The position numbers were made by a program, and so were the translations under genes. A stretch of DNA of 64,000 nucleotides from NCBI GenBank assembly GCA_029959085.1, contig JARWIR010000005.1, forward strand, positions 9,736,501-9,800,500, read 5' to 3'. The notes below the pieces were generated by a model that worked only from the letters and a program-made list of their open reading frames with translations, was not told the origin of the DNA and ran no database searches. How positions within the stretch are numbered: the stretch's first letter is position 1; every line of letters starts with the position of its first letter. Below are positions 46,422 through 58,216 of the stretch, in pieces. The DNA is from Nemophila menziesii. Lineage: Eukaryota > Streptophyta > Magnoliopsida > Boraginales > Hydrophyllaceae.

Positions 46422-46667
46422 TTTTTTTTTAGATGTATGGGTGTCCGGGCCACCTTACGCGCACCACGACTATTACCATAGGAAATATACACGCCTTCTC
46501 ATGCATACTCCCATTTAATCAGAACAGGTTACCCATGTTCAGGGAGGGGACTCGAACCTTGCACCTCTTGCTTACCCCCTTTAAGGGCTCAATAAATAAC
46601 AAGACTGAGGGGATTCGAACCCTGTATCTCCTAGCTGAGAGACAGGTATCCTGGCCATTGAGCTAGT
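46422..46667 (-). mobile_element. tRNA-derived (Au-like) SINE with two B boxes
   Basis: On the minus strand there is an A-box-like TAGCTCAATGGCCAGGATAC, a B-box GGGTTCGAATCCCC, then a second B-box-like AGGTTCGAGTCCCC about 60 bp on. The conserved body is GTGGTGCGCGTAAGGTGGCC then CGGACACCC, and the end is an A tract. It is flanked by a 14-bp perfect target duplication TCTTCATACTCACC (46408-46421 and 46668-46681). It is inserted within the candidate Helitron. Confidence 0.85.
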
Positions 46668-47084
46668 TCTTCATACTCACCTTCCCACACCAAGCCGCTC
46701 CTGCACAAGAAAAACCGCCCCGCCGCCACTCGAGGATCATTCTCCATTCTCCACCATCATTAACCAGGCTTGGTGAAGAATTCAAATTAAGGTAAAATTA
46801 AAAGGAAATCTCTTCACTCTGGGGAGGGTGTCGCTCCCATGACTTGATGTGGCTGTTGGAGTGAGCAATTTGGTCTTATACTGCATTTTTTTTTGAATTG
46901 TTTTGTCTAAGAAAGCTGCAAAGGTGAAGCGGTTTAGTTTTTCCCTCAAGATTCTTGGTCGATTAGCCACTCTTGAGTAATCCAAATTCATCACTTCTAA
47001 AAAAGGTGATCACGATCTTCAAACCCTAGCCATTCATTAAAATAATTTGTTTCTTAATATGTTCTCCCGAACAATTTCAACTTT

Positions 47085-47746
47085 ATGGAAGAAGAAGCAT
47101 GTCGTGGCTAAGCCATCGACTAATCTAGAGGATATGGAGGAAGGACGAAAGATGGATTTTAAGTCCATATGGAAAGAAATGGAATTCATAGGTAATGATT
47201 TTTTCCAATCTTATAATAATCTTTGAAATTCTATGTAATGTGTTTGTGGAATTCGGACATATAACATAACTTACTGAGATGAAGGGAATTGGGTATCTTC
47301 AATTAAAAATCTTAAGAAAAAAATCCATGATTGCTTTTCCATTGATTGAATTTAATTTACTGCTATTGATAGATTTTGGTCGGTGTACATAACAGCTAAT
47401 GTGTATTTGTTCATTGATGTAAATTTGTTTGTTTTTGATGGGTTTCTTTCACGAAGTAGTCTGCAATTCTTTACATTTTAAAAAACATTATAATCTGCTT
47501 AAAGCTAGAAATTGATTAAAGTTTAATTTCAGTTACACCACATATGACTTGGAAGGAACGAAAGGCATTAAATCGGTCTCTAGGTAGAAAGGTGAGAATT
47601 ATATAACATTTCTCATAATTTTATCTCATGTATTAACCATTTCTTTTTACATTTCATAGCCTGACAAAAATCAGATATTACCTCTTAGTGTAGCTAGAGT
47701 TCAAATGAAAAACCAAAAGGAACGAGAAGAAAAACAGTTACAAGAG
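47085..47746 (+). pseudogene. Captured three-exon fragment of an unidentified conserved gene
   Basis: Three exons splice in frame. 47085-47191 ends SIWKEMEFI. 47533-47591 reads VTPHMTWKERKALNRSLGRK. 47660-47746 reads PLSVARVQMKNQKEREEKQL. Introns have GT-AG ends. The basic PLSVARVQMKNQKERE block recalls a conserved plant nucleolar-type protein, but I cannot name it with confidence. It lies inside the candidate Helitron and is probably a captured fragment with introns retained. Confidence 0.45.
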
Positions 47747-48092
47747 GTTAGTGATTGTTTTTTATTTTGCGGTAAATATCAATTTGGTCTTATATAGCAT
47801 TTTTTGAATTATTTTGCAGTAAATATCTATTTGGCGCAACTGCTGGTGATGGTCTAAATAACACAATTCGTAACCCAATTGTTTTGATATGCGTTAAAAT
47901 TAAGACCTCAAAAAGGGTAAAGTTTTTTATTAAGAAATTTGTTTTTTTGTTTCCTGTTATTTTCATTTTACCTACACGTCAAGATTAATCCCCATTTAAG
48001 TTATACTTCGATTAGACTGCCAAAATTAGTTCAAACTTGATTTTTTTAATAAATATTGTTTTTTTTACTCTTAATAGAAACAAAAATAAAAG

Positions 48093-48220
48093 ATGATTTC
48101 AGCTATTTCATGGACTCCTAAAGGTGTTTCAAAATCAGTTCCGTGATGCATCTAATCCTCCTTCAAAAGAAGAAGTTTAAGAGATTTTAAATAGTGCAGC
48201 ACTTGATGTTCATACACGGT
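48093..48220 (+). pseudogene. Captured PWP1 first-exon fragment
   Basis: Starts ATG with MISAISWTPKGVSKSVP, matching the N-terminus of periodic tryptophan protein 1 (PWP1), a WD40 ribosome-biogenesis factor. After a frame change it continues SNPPSKEEV-stop-EILNSAALD, where the family has PPSKEEIEEI; the stop is TAA in place of GAA. A GT follows at 48218. It is a broken gene fragment inside the candidate Helitron. Confidence 0.6.
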
Positions 48221-48498
48221 AACTCTTATATATTTCCCCTTTTCAAAATCAGATTTTGAATTCTTTTATTTTGGTTTATACTATCGAAACTAACCATTTA
48301 TCTATCCCTGCATTTTAAACTTTGAAATGAGCATCCTATATACTTTGTTTTGCAGCTCAGCGAAATTTGAAGTAACCCCAAAACTTTTCTGCAATTCCAT
48401 GTTTGTCCGTGAAGTACTTGGAATAATATATGCAGCCACAACATTTTATTTTATCAGTCCAGTGTTGTTTTTCCTATAAAAATATTTGCATTTTTGAA

Positions 48499-48996
48499 GG
48501 TGGTTCAAGGTCAGTTTGGTTCATGTTATATAAGGAGCGCCTAAGATTACATCCACAAGTTAGCATCTTCTTACTTCCGCGTTTTCATTTTGCTTGATTT
48601 TGTTTTCAATTTACTTTTACTTGCAAATATGTGACAGACCTATTTCTACCTTCAATGTTCTAATCATAGTTTTATATATGTCATGTTACAGGTCTGATAT
48701 AAAAATTATCCATCCACTTTTTATAAATGGATTTTGTATATTACTTCTATAATTCCTTTTTTATTGACAGGACTTTCGTCACATTTATCGTATGATAACC
48801 ATTGGCCAGTACAAAAGGTGTTTTTTTCTCTTTAATTATTCTGCTTGAAGTTAAAGTTGTCTTAATATAATGGTAAATCATTGTCTTATAATGGTTAAAT
48901 GGGTGTAGATACCGTTGAAAGGGACTACACATCAAGTGACTTATTCTGCAGACAAGAATTTGTACTTTATCATTGTTTCAATACCAGTTAGTAAAT
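48499..48996 (+). pseudogene. Captured CPSF160 fragment (three exons)
   Basis: Exon-like 48499-48558 reads GGSRSVWFMLYKERLRLHPQ. 48771-48817 reads LSYDNHWPVQK. 48909-48996 reads IPLKGTTHQVTYSADKNLY, then FIIVSIPVSK. This is the order of cleavage and polyadenylation specificity factor subunit CPSF160. The exon normally between the first and second piece is missing. Introns are retained (GTGTTTTTTTC to GGGTGTAG). It is non-functional as it stands. Confidence 0.65.
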
Positions 48997-49084
48997 TTTT
49001 TCTGAAACGATCTTACTCCACGAAACTGTATAAAGATAAAGGAATCTGAAATGCAGCTTTTGTTACTTATTACGCACAGGTTCC

Positions 49085-49630
49085 AAAGTCGCACTCCTGC
49101 ACAAAGAAAATCGCCTCCACTCGGGGACCATTCTCCACCATCATCAGTGGGCTTTAAGAGCCCAAATTAAGGTAAAAATTGAAATTATTTTTAACCTAAT
49201 CTCATCGCTTTTATAATTTTTTCAGAATTATATGATATAAGTTTGTTATATTATTATACAAATCATACGTTGGTCATTAATATGACAGTTCAATAGCCAT
49301 TAATATGACAGTTGGAAGTGAGAATAACATTTTTCTATTGGAGTGAGCAATTTGGTCTTATACTGCATTTTTTGAATTGTTTTGCAGCAAATATCTATTT
49401 GGTGCGTTGCTCTCCTAAACAAGAAAACCGCCGCCACTCGTGGACCATTCTCCACCATCATCAACCTACCTGGCTACGCCATCAACAATCGAAGAACCCA
49501 AATTAAGGTAAAAATAATAATTTTTACCATTGAAACTCTAAATAATTGAATTCTTTTCAACCCAATCTCATCACTTTTACAATTTTTTCAGAATTATCTG
49601 AGTTAAGAATAAGTACAGTCCTGTACTTGC
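49085..49630 (+). repeat. Tandem duplication of a first-exon-like unit, about 316 bp
   Basis: CCACTCG.GGACCATTCTCC, then ACCATCATCA, then CCCAAATTAAG|GTAAAAAT, and the following AATCTCATC..TTTT..AATTTTTTCAG occur twice in tandem. An older copy is at 46690-46800. CAATTTGGTCTTATACTGCA recurs at 46866 and 49347, with a diverged copy near 47787. Confidence 0.75.
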
Positions 49631-49864
49631 TTAACGTATGGATGGTTTGGATGTAGAAATTGATAGCATTATCTGAGATGTCTCAGAGATGAGACAGTAA
49701 AGTTAGAACCTATCGATGTTTATGAGGCGGGTGATTGTTTCTGATGATATGAAAAATTGGGTGGGTTTTGTAATTTTTTAAAGTATAGTGGTGGATTTTT
49801 TTGAAAATTGGTGGGGTAAGTTTTGGATTTTTGGAAAGCTGAACAATTGTGTTTTTTTTATGTT

Positions 49865-50460
49865 GCAGCTCACCATCTTTGTCTCTCCTGACCACAGAAG
49901 CCAAGCTCTGGTCCATAACAGTTCAGTACCCTTTATTCTCATGAAGATCCTGTCTCATCCATCCCATGGAGAAAAATCTGTGACCACCGGAGAATCAGCT
50001 CCTCATCGCACTCCTTCAACTCATGTATGCAGGTATGTTTTGCCGGAATGAATTGCTCCCTGGTTCCAGTGCTCTTCGGCCTACGGAGTTAAATTCCGGT
50101 TCGCTCCCCTTTGGTTTCTTGCGAACCCTGACTCACAGAGCGATCTCCGGTCCACCCGAAAGAAATTTCTTCAAGTACCTAAAGTCTGTTATAGAGAAGA
50201 CTCCTCCAATTCCCCGGAGAAGAAGCTCATGTCCACCAGATTGCATGCTCCTTCTTAGTGGTGCTATTTTATATATTTTTTCTCCAGTTTCACCTCAAGG
50301 ATTCTCTACACTTAATCTAATTCTTCAATTGTTGTTTTAAATAATTTATCTCATTGAAATTAAGTAAGGTTTGTTTTTTCAGGTTCTCCATGCACCTACA
50401 GGTGACGGGATAAAATCTGTGATAACAATGTTTGAGAGGTTATACTAGAACATGGGAAAT
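49865..50460 (+). other. Unidentified coding-like block in Helitron
   Basis: After an AG at 49868 the sequence is C/T-rich and higher in GC than its surroundings, with frames of 87 and 105 codons (LTIFVSPDHRSQALVHNSSV; ELLPGSSALRPTELNSGSLP). A further open piece at 50724-50880 reads AAELWKLKPVLSDLTDFEAP. I recognise none of these. They may be pieces of further captured genes. Confidence 0.35.
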
Positions 50461-51300
50461 GAGGTTGTGATAACAAAATCTGTGATAACAAAGTTTGTGA
50501 TCTGCAAAATTCGATTAAGTGGTTTATCTCCAATTTTAGTTCTTTGAAACGAGGGTTTGAAAGGTGCAATCAATTTTTTTTTGGTCAAAACGGATTTCAT
50601 AATCTTTTTTCTTCCTGTTTTTGGATTTTATGTTTAAGGAATCTTAACTAAATTTCGTCAAATAATTATATCTTCATCTCTAAATGATTTAATTCAACTG
50701 ATTACATTATGGTTTGACAAGCCGTAGCAGCTGAGCTTTGGAAACTCAAACCAGTGTTGAGCGATCTTACTGATTTTGAAGCTCCACAAATTTATGTTAG
50801 TTCACCTGTTCTGGGGAGGAATCTGTGTGGCTTTGCCACATTGTCGATGATTGGAGATGGTTACTTAATTGTCATCAAGTGTCTAACTTTCAATCTATTC
50901 ATAATTAATTCTGTTTATGTATATGCAAATTAAATTATTCAAGCCAGGAAGGACCAATATTGCAAATAAGCATATATTATTTTCAATCTAAGAATTTAGT
51001 TTATTTTTCTAAATACTAACAGATGAACGTATTTTTGTAATTCTTAACAAAATATGACCCTTAATCAAATAAATAATTGCTATTTTTTGTGAAAACTCAG
51101 CAAACTCATTTTAAAGTTTTCTACCCTCTTACAATACACAACCGTTAAGATATAGGTTGTCAAAAAAATTAAAATGAACAATAAAGAAGGAACAAATCAC
51201 ATAAACTAAACACTAACTTCTCATAATACTATCTCAAAATATACCAAGGAAGAATGTAGAAAAGGTTTAATGCATAAACGTAAAATGAAAGTCACTTGAA

Positions 51301-51400
51301 GCAAATCGCATCATATTTTTTGTGCTTGGTTGATTGATTTATAGTTTATGTAGCTGTTTGTGCAAATTGCATCTTATTTTTTGTGCTTGGTTGAATACTT
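51301..51400. repeat. Short tandem duplication, 61-bp offset
   Basis: GCAAATCGCATCATATTTTT then TGTGCTTGGTTGA, repeated as GCAAATTGCATCTTATTTTT then TGTGCTTGGTTGA, near the right end of the candidate Helitron. Confidence 0.7.
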
Positions 51401-51501
51401 TTCAGTTTATTTTTATCTGAAGAATTGTTTGTTTATCTGTGTTATATATATTTTTCTAAATTAATATTGTGGAGTGCCTTCAAGCACGAGTTCATACCTA
51501 A

Positions 51502-53230
51502 TATATATACTTAGGCCTTTACTATTAAAACTATATTAGTGTTAGACCGTTAATTTTTTTTTCCCTAAGATTGAATCCTACTCCAAAAATACTACTTGAT
51601 TTATTGATAATAATAGACTTTACTACTTTACTACTAGAACTTGATAATTCAACTGAACCATTAGTACTCAGACGAGCTACTACTTAAGCATAATCATCAA
51701 AGAAAAGCAAACAAATTCGATTTCTATGACCCAGTTTGGTTCATGAAAACAATGGGTATTTTTTGTTTTTATTTTTTATATTTTTCAGAATACTAATAAA
51801 AACGTGTTTGGGTGAAGAAAATGACAGTTTTCTAAAAAATTAAATAAAAATAATGCTATGTTAGAGAACGTGAAATCGACATTTTTCATATTTTTTGATA
51901 ATTTTGAAAAAAAAAAACAAAAATCATTTTATGAAAATATATTCTGAAAACAAAAACAAAAATATTTTCACAATCTAAACCGGACTTTGAAAAAAAATTC
52001 CATTGACTTGTTTTTTTCAGGAAAGATAAGAATTGATTTATTGAGTTGGGCATTAATAGTCTTTGGTACTGGATTGGGCCCGTTAATGTTTTTCGTGTAT
52101 TTATTAGTAGGCCAGCCATACTCTTTTCTGCTGCTGGACCCTGCATAATTGCATATGTAATGAGGATTGGGTTATCTATTCTATCACTATAGTTAATACT
52201 TACTGAAATACAGAATATTTGTTAAATAGAAAAATATGAGAATGGCTATATATATTTTTATATAAGGGTGTTTAGGCCAGTTTTCGTGTATTACGATTAA
52301 TCTCATAAGAAATATACACATCTTTTGTTTTACCCACTTTAAAGATGAAAGAAAAAATCAAATTTCTTGCGAGATAAGCTACCCCAATTGGTTATGGCTA
52401 CATATATTTAGATCACTGCATGAATTCTTATATTATGATTTTAGTTAAGATAGATAAACTCCAATTAAGATGATGAATCCACTAATATCAATAGGTAAGA
52501 TGCTAAATATTAAAATTAACTTGTTAACATCTGAAATGTGAATTGCTAGTCTTTTACTATATTCTTATAATTAGCCTCCAATATGTTATCCTACGAAAAA
52601 TTATATTACTAAATTCTGACACTAAAACAAATATTACATGTCTTAACTATGGAAAGCAATTTATGGTCTTAATATTTAACATATTTTTTGAAATTATCTG
52701 AGAAATTATAAATTATAAATTTAAAATTAAAGTAAGATTAAATTTTAGGGTAAAGTAATTTGAATCATATTCTTACATGTTGAGAAATTTTCCAACTAAA
52801 ATATATTTATTTTATTCTTATTTAAATTTTAAGAACTAATGGTTTGTTGCATTCTATAGATGAGTTGTAATTGTATTTGTGGTTTAATTTGATTTATAAT
52901 TATATAGTTACAATAATATTGTCTCTATTATTTAGAAAATAATTTAATATTACAAAGTTTTTTATAATATTTTGGAAATGAAAAAAGTGAGAATTTTGAA
53001 AATTTCAAAAATTTCTGGTTGTTCTAAAATCAGAATTAAATTTCAAATTTTAATTTTTTAATTCAAATTAGAGTGGATTTTCCTATTTTAAAAAAATTAA
53101 ATTTTCTTTCAAATAATCCCTTTTCTAATCCGATTCGCCAATTTTCAACTCTACTTTGGTATATATATTATTTAACCTATTTTTTGAAATTGTTACTTTT
53201 TAAAAATTAAGAAATTATAAATATAAAGTT
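51502..53230. other. AT-rich intergenic DNA with SINE relic
   Basis: No gene seen. 51729-51985 has weak inverted ends (CCAGTTTGGTTCATGAAAA against TCCGGTTTAGATTGTGAAAA) and could be a MITE. A diverged SINE lies at 52258-52393. Confidence 0.4.
52258..52393 (-). mobile_element. Diverged tRNA-derived SINE
   Basis: Minus strand: AACCAATTGGGGTAGCTTAT, a body AAGATGTGTATATTTCTTAT, and AAAACTGGCCTAAACACCC, corresponding to the GTGGCCCGGACACCC end of the SINE at 46422. The flanks ATGGCTATATATATTT and ATGGCTACATATATTT (52242-52257 and 52394-52409) are a 16-bp target duplication with one mismatch. Confidence 0.65.
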
Positions 53231-53882
53231 TTTTTTGGGTTAGGTAAACGACTATATTAATCAAAAATAAATGTACACACTATATAAGAGAGTTACCTAT
53301 CTAAGCCACAAGGCTAAAGATAGAAACTAAAAAGCTAAAAATGACTACCTCATACTAATAATACTAATACAAGTTAATCGTCCACCATCATCCATAAACG
53401 AATAATGAGGGAACAAGGAAAATAAAATGAAAAAAATGCACCACTTAATTTTTTTGGTAACCGTTTCTCTAGATGAAGATTCACCTCTCATAGTTAAGTA
53501 ATTTCTCGCTTTCCAAATACAATACACGATAGCTCCAAAACCAATCCTCCATTCTTTTCTCTTCCATTTATCTCTAACTTTAAGTTTTTTAAGTCATTTC
53601 AAAGCACTTAGGAGCGTGTTCATCTCCTTATCAAATCCTATCCAAGACTTTATCTCAACCTAAATAGCCTTTGAATAAGCACAATAAAAAAAGAGGTGCT
53701 TGTTTGACTCAAAATCTTCCCCACATAAATTACAAAGAGGATTCAACTCCAAATAAGTAATGCGATTCTTAGTTTTAAACCTCTCTGTCAAAGCCGTCCA
53801 TACAATAATTGCATGTTTAGGAAATACACACGAGTCCCAAATAATATTGTCCAATGTTTAATAAAATATTTCCGACAAAATA
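53231..53882 (-). mobile_element. 5'-truncated LINE with zf-RVT domain
   Basis: One minus-strand reading frame holds WDSCVFPKHAIIVWTALTER, NPLCNLCGEDFESNKHLFFY and YCIWKARNYLTMRGESSSRE, the zinc-binding RT-associated C-terminus of plant L1-type LINEs. Two Trp codons have become stops (after YSKAI and after SALK). It ends at an A-rich tail (53231) and is flanked by AAATATAAAGTT/AAATATAAGGTT, an 11-of-12 target duplication. Confidence 0.75.
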
Positions 53883-53894
53883 AAATATAAGGTT

Positions 53895-55187
53895 TGTTAT
53901 GTAAAAAATAAAATTTATTAATTGACATCTCATGTGTAATGTGACTTGCATTTTTCGAGGAAAACTACAAAACTATAATACTTTTTTCCACTCTTAAGAA
54001 CCCACAAATAATATCCTTAAGCACTTTAACATTTTTCAATAAAGGAAAAATAAAGTTAGGCGTACTATAAGATTAACTTAAAAAGAAAATAACATTAGAT
54101 GGTAAATTATTATATTATATAGTACTTATCCTCATCACTTTTTAGTACATTGGTCCTCTAGCTATTTGGCCTCTAGCTGCATTTAGGGTCGTACTCGTAC
54201 TGGTATTTGTGTTCATAGTGTCTCTCCAGTATGTAAATTCAAATAATGGACATTATTTTTACTTTGATCTGTTTCACCGTTTTGAGAAAGTTGTGAACCT
54301 TAGTTTGTTTGGCAAAATAACTTATTCTATCTTTTAACTGACTTTGTGACGAGTTTCTTTTGGGTCTTTGTTGTATCTTTTGTTTGGGATTGTAACGAGC
54401 AACTCAATGTGGTCAACGATCAGATTGGTTCAGTTCTGATAAGACTGTAACATATTGAAAAGAAAATAATCAGCAGATTCAATTGGTTTTATAATGTTAA
54501 AAGATTGGGATTAAAATTCTTTTTCTTTCCTAACGGCATCAACTCAATATATTAGTTTAATTTTCTAATATGATTAATTGCATTTATTTTTCTTAGAAAT
54601 TTACCTTGTATTCTATCTTCACTCACTTTCTCTCTCCTTGCCGACATGTTGTCTATGTTAGGAAAAGTAAAATGATCCAAAAAGTGTAGGTGAGAACCTA
54701 CCCACCCACATGGTATACTTACAAATTAAGAAGATAAAAAGTGGAACCTACTCTAAGGATTCTTATACCCCATATTTTGGAAATAAGAGATAAAATGGTA
54801 TGATATGTCCTAATCATAAAGATTATTATCTCTCATTTTTATAAGTAATTTGAACTTAAACATTACAAGTCCACCAATGAACAAAAGCCATGTGAACTTA
54901 TAATTTTGAAATCGAGTGTTGCTTCTAGTGTTATAATATTGATATTTTTGAAGTAAAAAAACTTATAAAACAAGAATATAAAGACAAATTTTTCTTTACT
55001 TTTCATATTTGTAAACTAATTATAGGATAGTGTTGTGTTCAGGCTATTTGTCTAATAATATACAATTTCAAAGTTTTTCCACTTGCTCCAACACCATCAT
55101 TTCGACCTCCCCCTTTTCCTTAACATCTACAACAATTACAAAAAAACAAAATACAAAAATAGGGAAATTAATCAACTTAATGTTATG
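53895..55187. other. AT-rich spacer, 3' flank of RAV gene
   Basis: No gene seen. The part next to 55187 should contain the RAV 3'-UTR, but no clear polyadenylation signal stands out among many AATAAA-like words. Confidence 0.45.
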
Positions 55188-56222
55188 TTACAAAGCATCA
55201 ACAACTACCCTTTGTTTCTTGTTGCATTCTAATGTTAACAATTCCATTTCTCTATTTCTTTTTCCAATATTATCCGGCGCCGCCATGAAAATGTTGACAC
55301 CAAATATTCTCAGCAGTTGAACCGGAGCTGAGGTCGGAGTTGAGATTGCGGCGGTAACCTCGTTCGATCTTGCTTTAAAATCAATGTAAAGTTGTCTATC
55401 CGGTCCGGTCGATCTTTGAAAGTTCACAATATCACCGGCTTTTAAATTCTTTTCCTTCACGAACCGGCTCCACCCTTTTGTTAACACATAACTTTGACTA
55501 CTATTCCAATATGAATAACGAAACCTCCATACTTTACCATTCATATCTTCAAAATTTAACAACACACCTTTACAAGTAGTACCACTTTGTAAAGGGAAAT
55601 GCTTCTCCGCGTGTTGTTTCGGAATCACTAGCCGGTTTAATTTACCGACATCACTCGGAGTAACAGCTTTCTCGAAAAGCGGTTCACGAGATTTCACGAC
55701 CCGGTCTAAACCAAACGAGGTTGGAAAAGAACCATCTTTACTCGTTTTCCCATTTCCGTTAATTCCATAGTTTCTTTTACTCTGTTCAAGCTCATCATTG
55801 TACGTATGTTTACGTAACATATCGACAATCTCAGATTTGGAGTGAGAATTCAAGAAAACCGTTTCGATATCGTCTTCTTGAGTTTCCGACAAGGGTTTGA
55901 AATTTGTGACGGCGTCACGACCACGAAAGCGTTGAGCTGCAATATCATAAGCTCTAGCTGCTTCTTGTTCTTCATTAAATGTTCCTAACCAAACCCTTTG
56001 ATGCTTTTCATAGATTTGTGCACCCCATCTACCATTAGGTTGTGGAACAACCCCTTTGAACTTCGACGATGGTAGCTTTTTCGACTCAGCCTCAACTCCT
56101 GTTTCTGAATCTAGTACCACACTTGTACCGCTTCCCATTCTAGAAAGCTTTTCCGGTGACTTTGTCACCGGAAAAGGTACAGAGTCACTAGTTGTGCTCT
56201 CATCTATGCAACTTCCGTCCAT
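55188..56222 (-). CDS. RAV-family AP2/B3 transcription factor (TEM-like)
   Basis: 344-residue nuclear DNA-binding protein, intronless as is usual for RAV genes. An AP2 domain is at about residues 52-110 ([40 protein letters not shown]; binds CAACA). A B3 domain is at about 183-286 ([40 protein letters not shown]; binds CACCTG). A B3 repression-type motif RIFGVNIF is at about 305-312 (canonical RLFGV, here Leu to Ile). The N-terminus [13 protein letters not shown] is typical of eudicot RAVs. Arabidopsis TEM1/TEM2/RAV1 repress FT, flowering and growth; assignment within the family is inference. All domains are complete and the frame is open. Confidence 0.95.
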   Translation of the reverse strand: MDGSCIDESTTSDSVPFPVTKSPEKLSRMGSGTSVVLDSETGVEAESKKLPSSKFKGVVPQPNGRWGAQIYEKHQRVWLGTFNEEQEAARAYDIAAQRFRGRDAVTNFKPLSETQEDDIETVFLNSHSKSEIVDMLRKHTYNDELEQSKRNYGINGNGKTSKDGSFPTSFGLDRVVKSREPLFEKAVTPSDVGKLNRLVIPKQHAEKHFPLQSGTTCKGVLLNFEDMNGKVWRFRYSYWNSSQSYVLTKGWSRFVKEKNLKAGDIVNFQRSTGPDRQLYIDFKARSNEVTAAISTPTSAPVQLLRIFGVNIFMAAPDNIGKRNREMELLTLECNKKQRVVVDAL

Positions 56223-56329
56223 TTTGGTATGAATTGGTTAAGAGTTTTTGCTTCGATTCTTGAAAAGATAATGATGAAAAAAGGGGAAAAGTGTTGGGTA
56301 TTGAATGAGTTGTTAACTCAGAATGGTTG

Positions 56330-56340
56330 AATATATATAG
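56330..56340 (-). promoter_or_regulatory. TATA box of RAV gene
   Basis: CCTATATATATTC on the minus strand, about 110 bp upstream of the ATG at 56222. The leader between them has no ATG in good context. Confidence 0.55.
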
Positions 56341-57894
56341 GAGCTAAGAAGCTAAACAACATTATAGTACTACTACATGTTGAAAAAATAATATAATAAA
56401 GAAAATATATAATGGGAATATTATAAAGAGTGTTGCGTGGAAATTGAAGGATATAAAGATGTGGTTGAAGTGTGGGTCAACACTTAAAACCAAGAGGGAG
56501 AGGGGAGGAGGATGGTAAGGAACGAGGAAGATTCATAATAGTACGTACTTACAAGCATACATGGATTCAAATGGTATTTGTGGGGGTACAATTTTTAAAT
56601 TTTTGGATGTAATCCGAATTTATCTTATAGTTTATGTATTATTTAAGTTAATTTTTTGTTTTGTTTTGTCTTTCTATATTTTGTAGTTTTACCTTGATAG
56701 GGAAGTGGATAATGAATTGTTGCTCTAATCCATTTGATTGGTCAGACCATAGACCATGACTTTTCACAACTTATTTATTGATGCACATCCAGGTCGGCTA
56801 TCTAATTTGTGTACGTGTAATAGTTTGTACTCCTACTAGTTATATCGATTAAAATTTACATAATCTTTTTCGTAATTAGCTTAAGATTTCAAAAAAATTA
56901 TTAGACCTATTATAATTCATAGACTTGCAAATTTAATAGATTTTAAAGGACTTTTAATCATATACAGAGTCTAACCCATTCTTTAATTCTATATAAATTT
57001 TAATGAAAACATGTCAATATTGTAGTATATTCTTACTTAATTAATGAAGTTGATCAGTTAATAAAATATTTTCTATAATTTTATACTAGAATCAAATGCA
57101 TCAATGCTAAATGTTGCAACTTGGATGAAATATATACTCGGACGGGACTTTAAGAAGAATTTTGGATGAAATCTTTGAGTAGGACAGTGATTTAGGGACA
57201 TTTCAAAACTCTCAAACAATATAGGTTATACTGGGAGGGAAGCAATTTAGGTACACCATGATAAAATCTTTATATTTATAGTTTCAATGGTTACTTGAAG
57301 CGGCAAGTGTTTTGCTATTCATCAAGTCTCATAAACGACATTGTTGATATCCAAATAAAAGTTAGTTCATCTCTTAGAAAAGATAAGGCACTCATCAATC
57401 CATAATATTGAGATAATTCCCATTCAAGTTGAATATATTAAATGATAGGTGCCGAATTTTTCAATGTTATTTCTTCATCATCATCCTGTTTATTATAGGA
57501 ATGGGATTATATTACCGATTTCGTGAGACTTTCAGAGTTGATGTCTAGCAATTAGCAATTTTTAGATATACAAGCTTAGGGTCGACATATAATATGTTTT
57601 CAATCATATTATCCTCTAATTCGACCCTATTAATCGATAATATTTTATGAATAACCAAGTAAAAGGTCGAATAGTCACCACTACACAAAATAACATAAAC
57701 TCAAATTTGTCAATAACGAGTTGCAACATACACATCAAGACAATGTATAAAATCTAGGGAATAGAATTGTAAATTCAAACCTCTTACCTTTTCCGCTGCA
57801 GCAAAGTAAAACATCAACATCATAGGCAAAACATCATAGTATTTAATCAACATTAAACTTGTCAATATTAGTACTCTAGGAATGATCAAGTATA
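56341..57894. other. RAV upstream region and AT-rich spacer
   Basis: Upstream DNA of RAV. I see no other gene or mobile element with recognisable ends. Confidence 0.45.
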
Positions 57895-58095
57895 CTAATT
57901 AACACTTCTAACAAACTTTTGAACAATTTTCATTCTGGTATCAAAATCATTAGAGGTGAGTTTTGTAATAGAGCTCCAGATATATTGCCATCTCTTTGAC
58001 AATACACTATTTCTCACTACCTCTAATTTATAACAACGAGAGAATTTGAAGCAACATGGAGTCATGTAAAACACTGATCCGGTCTTGGGTTGTTG
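57895..58095 (-). pseudogene. F-box/FBD-LRR-type gene fragment, frameshifted
   Basis: The minus-strand frame LHDSMLLQILSLL is followed, one frame over, by KLEVVRNSVLSKRWQYIWSS and ITKLTSNDFDTRM. Together these are the first half of an FBD/LRR-type F-box (LPDxxLxxILSLLxTKxxVxTSVLSKRWxYLW). It is unrelated in type to the cluster at 7-22 kb. Stop TAA after ILSLL, and nothing follows after position 57895. It is a relic. Confidence 0.65.
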
Positions 58096-58216
58096 TTGTA
58101 TTTGACATTTTCTCAAATAAAAAGATAGAAATATTTTAGCAAATATACTCAGATGAAGTGAATAAGGGAAATGTGGGATAAGGTGGAAATATTTCAACAA
58201 TTCTGAAAATCTCAAA

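Larger units (their letters stand above)
46030..51501 (+). mobile_element. Candidate Helitron with captured host-gene fragments
   Basis: The left end is A|TCTATATAATATGGGAGAAG, the TC start and TATAATATGGGAGA context seen in plant Helitrons, followed by ACGTTAGATT and CGGCCGTTAGATT. The right end is GTGCCTTCAAGCAC (short imperfect hairpin), then 10 bases, then CTAA|T, fitting the CTRR end and an A-T insertion site with no duplication. Inside, all on the plus strand, are exon-intron pieces resembling at least two unrelated host genes (PWP1 at 48093, CPSF160 at 48499) and a third at 47085. Three copies of a first-exon-like block (46690, 49090 and 49405) also occur. No Rep/helicase is visible, so it is non-autonomous. 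A SINE has inserted at 46422. Confidence 0.6.

Noticed and set aside
46545..46665. tRNA gene candidate (two GGTTCGAATCCC boxes)
   Set aside because: It has no cloverleaf or anticodon arm, an A-tail and a 14-bp target duplication, so it is a SINE.
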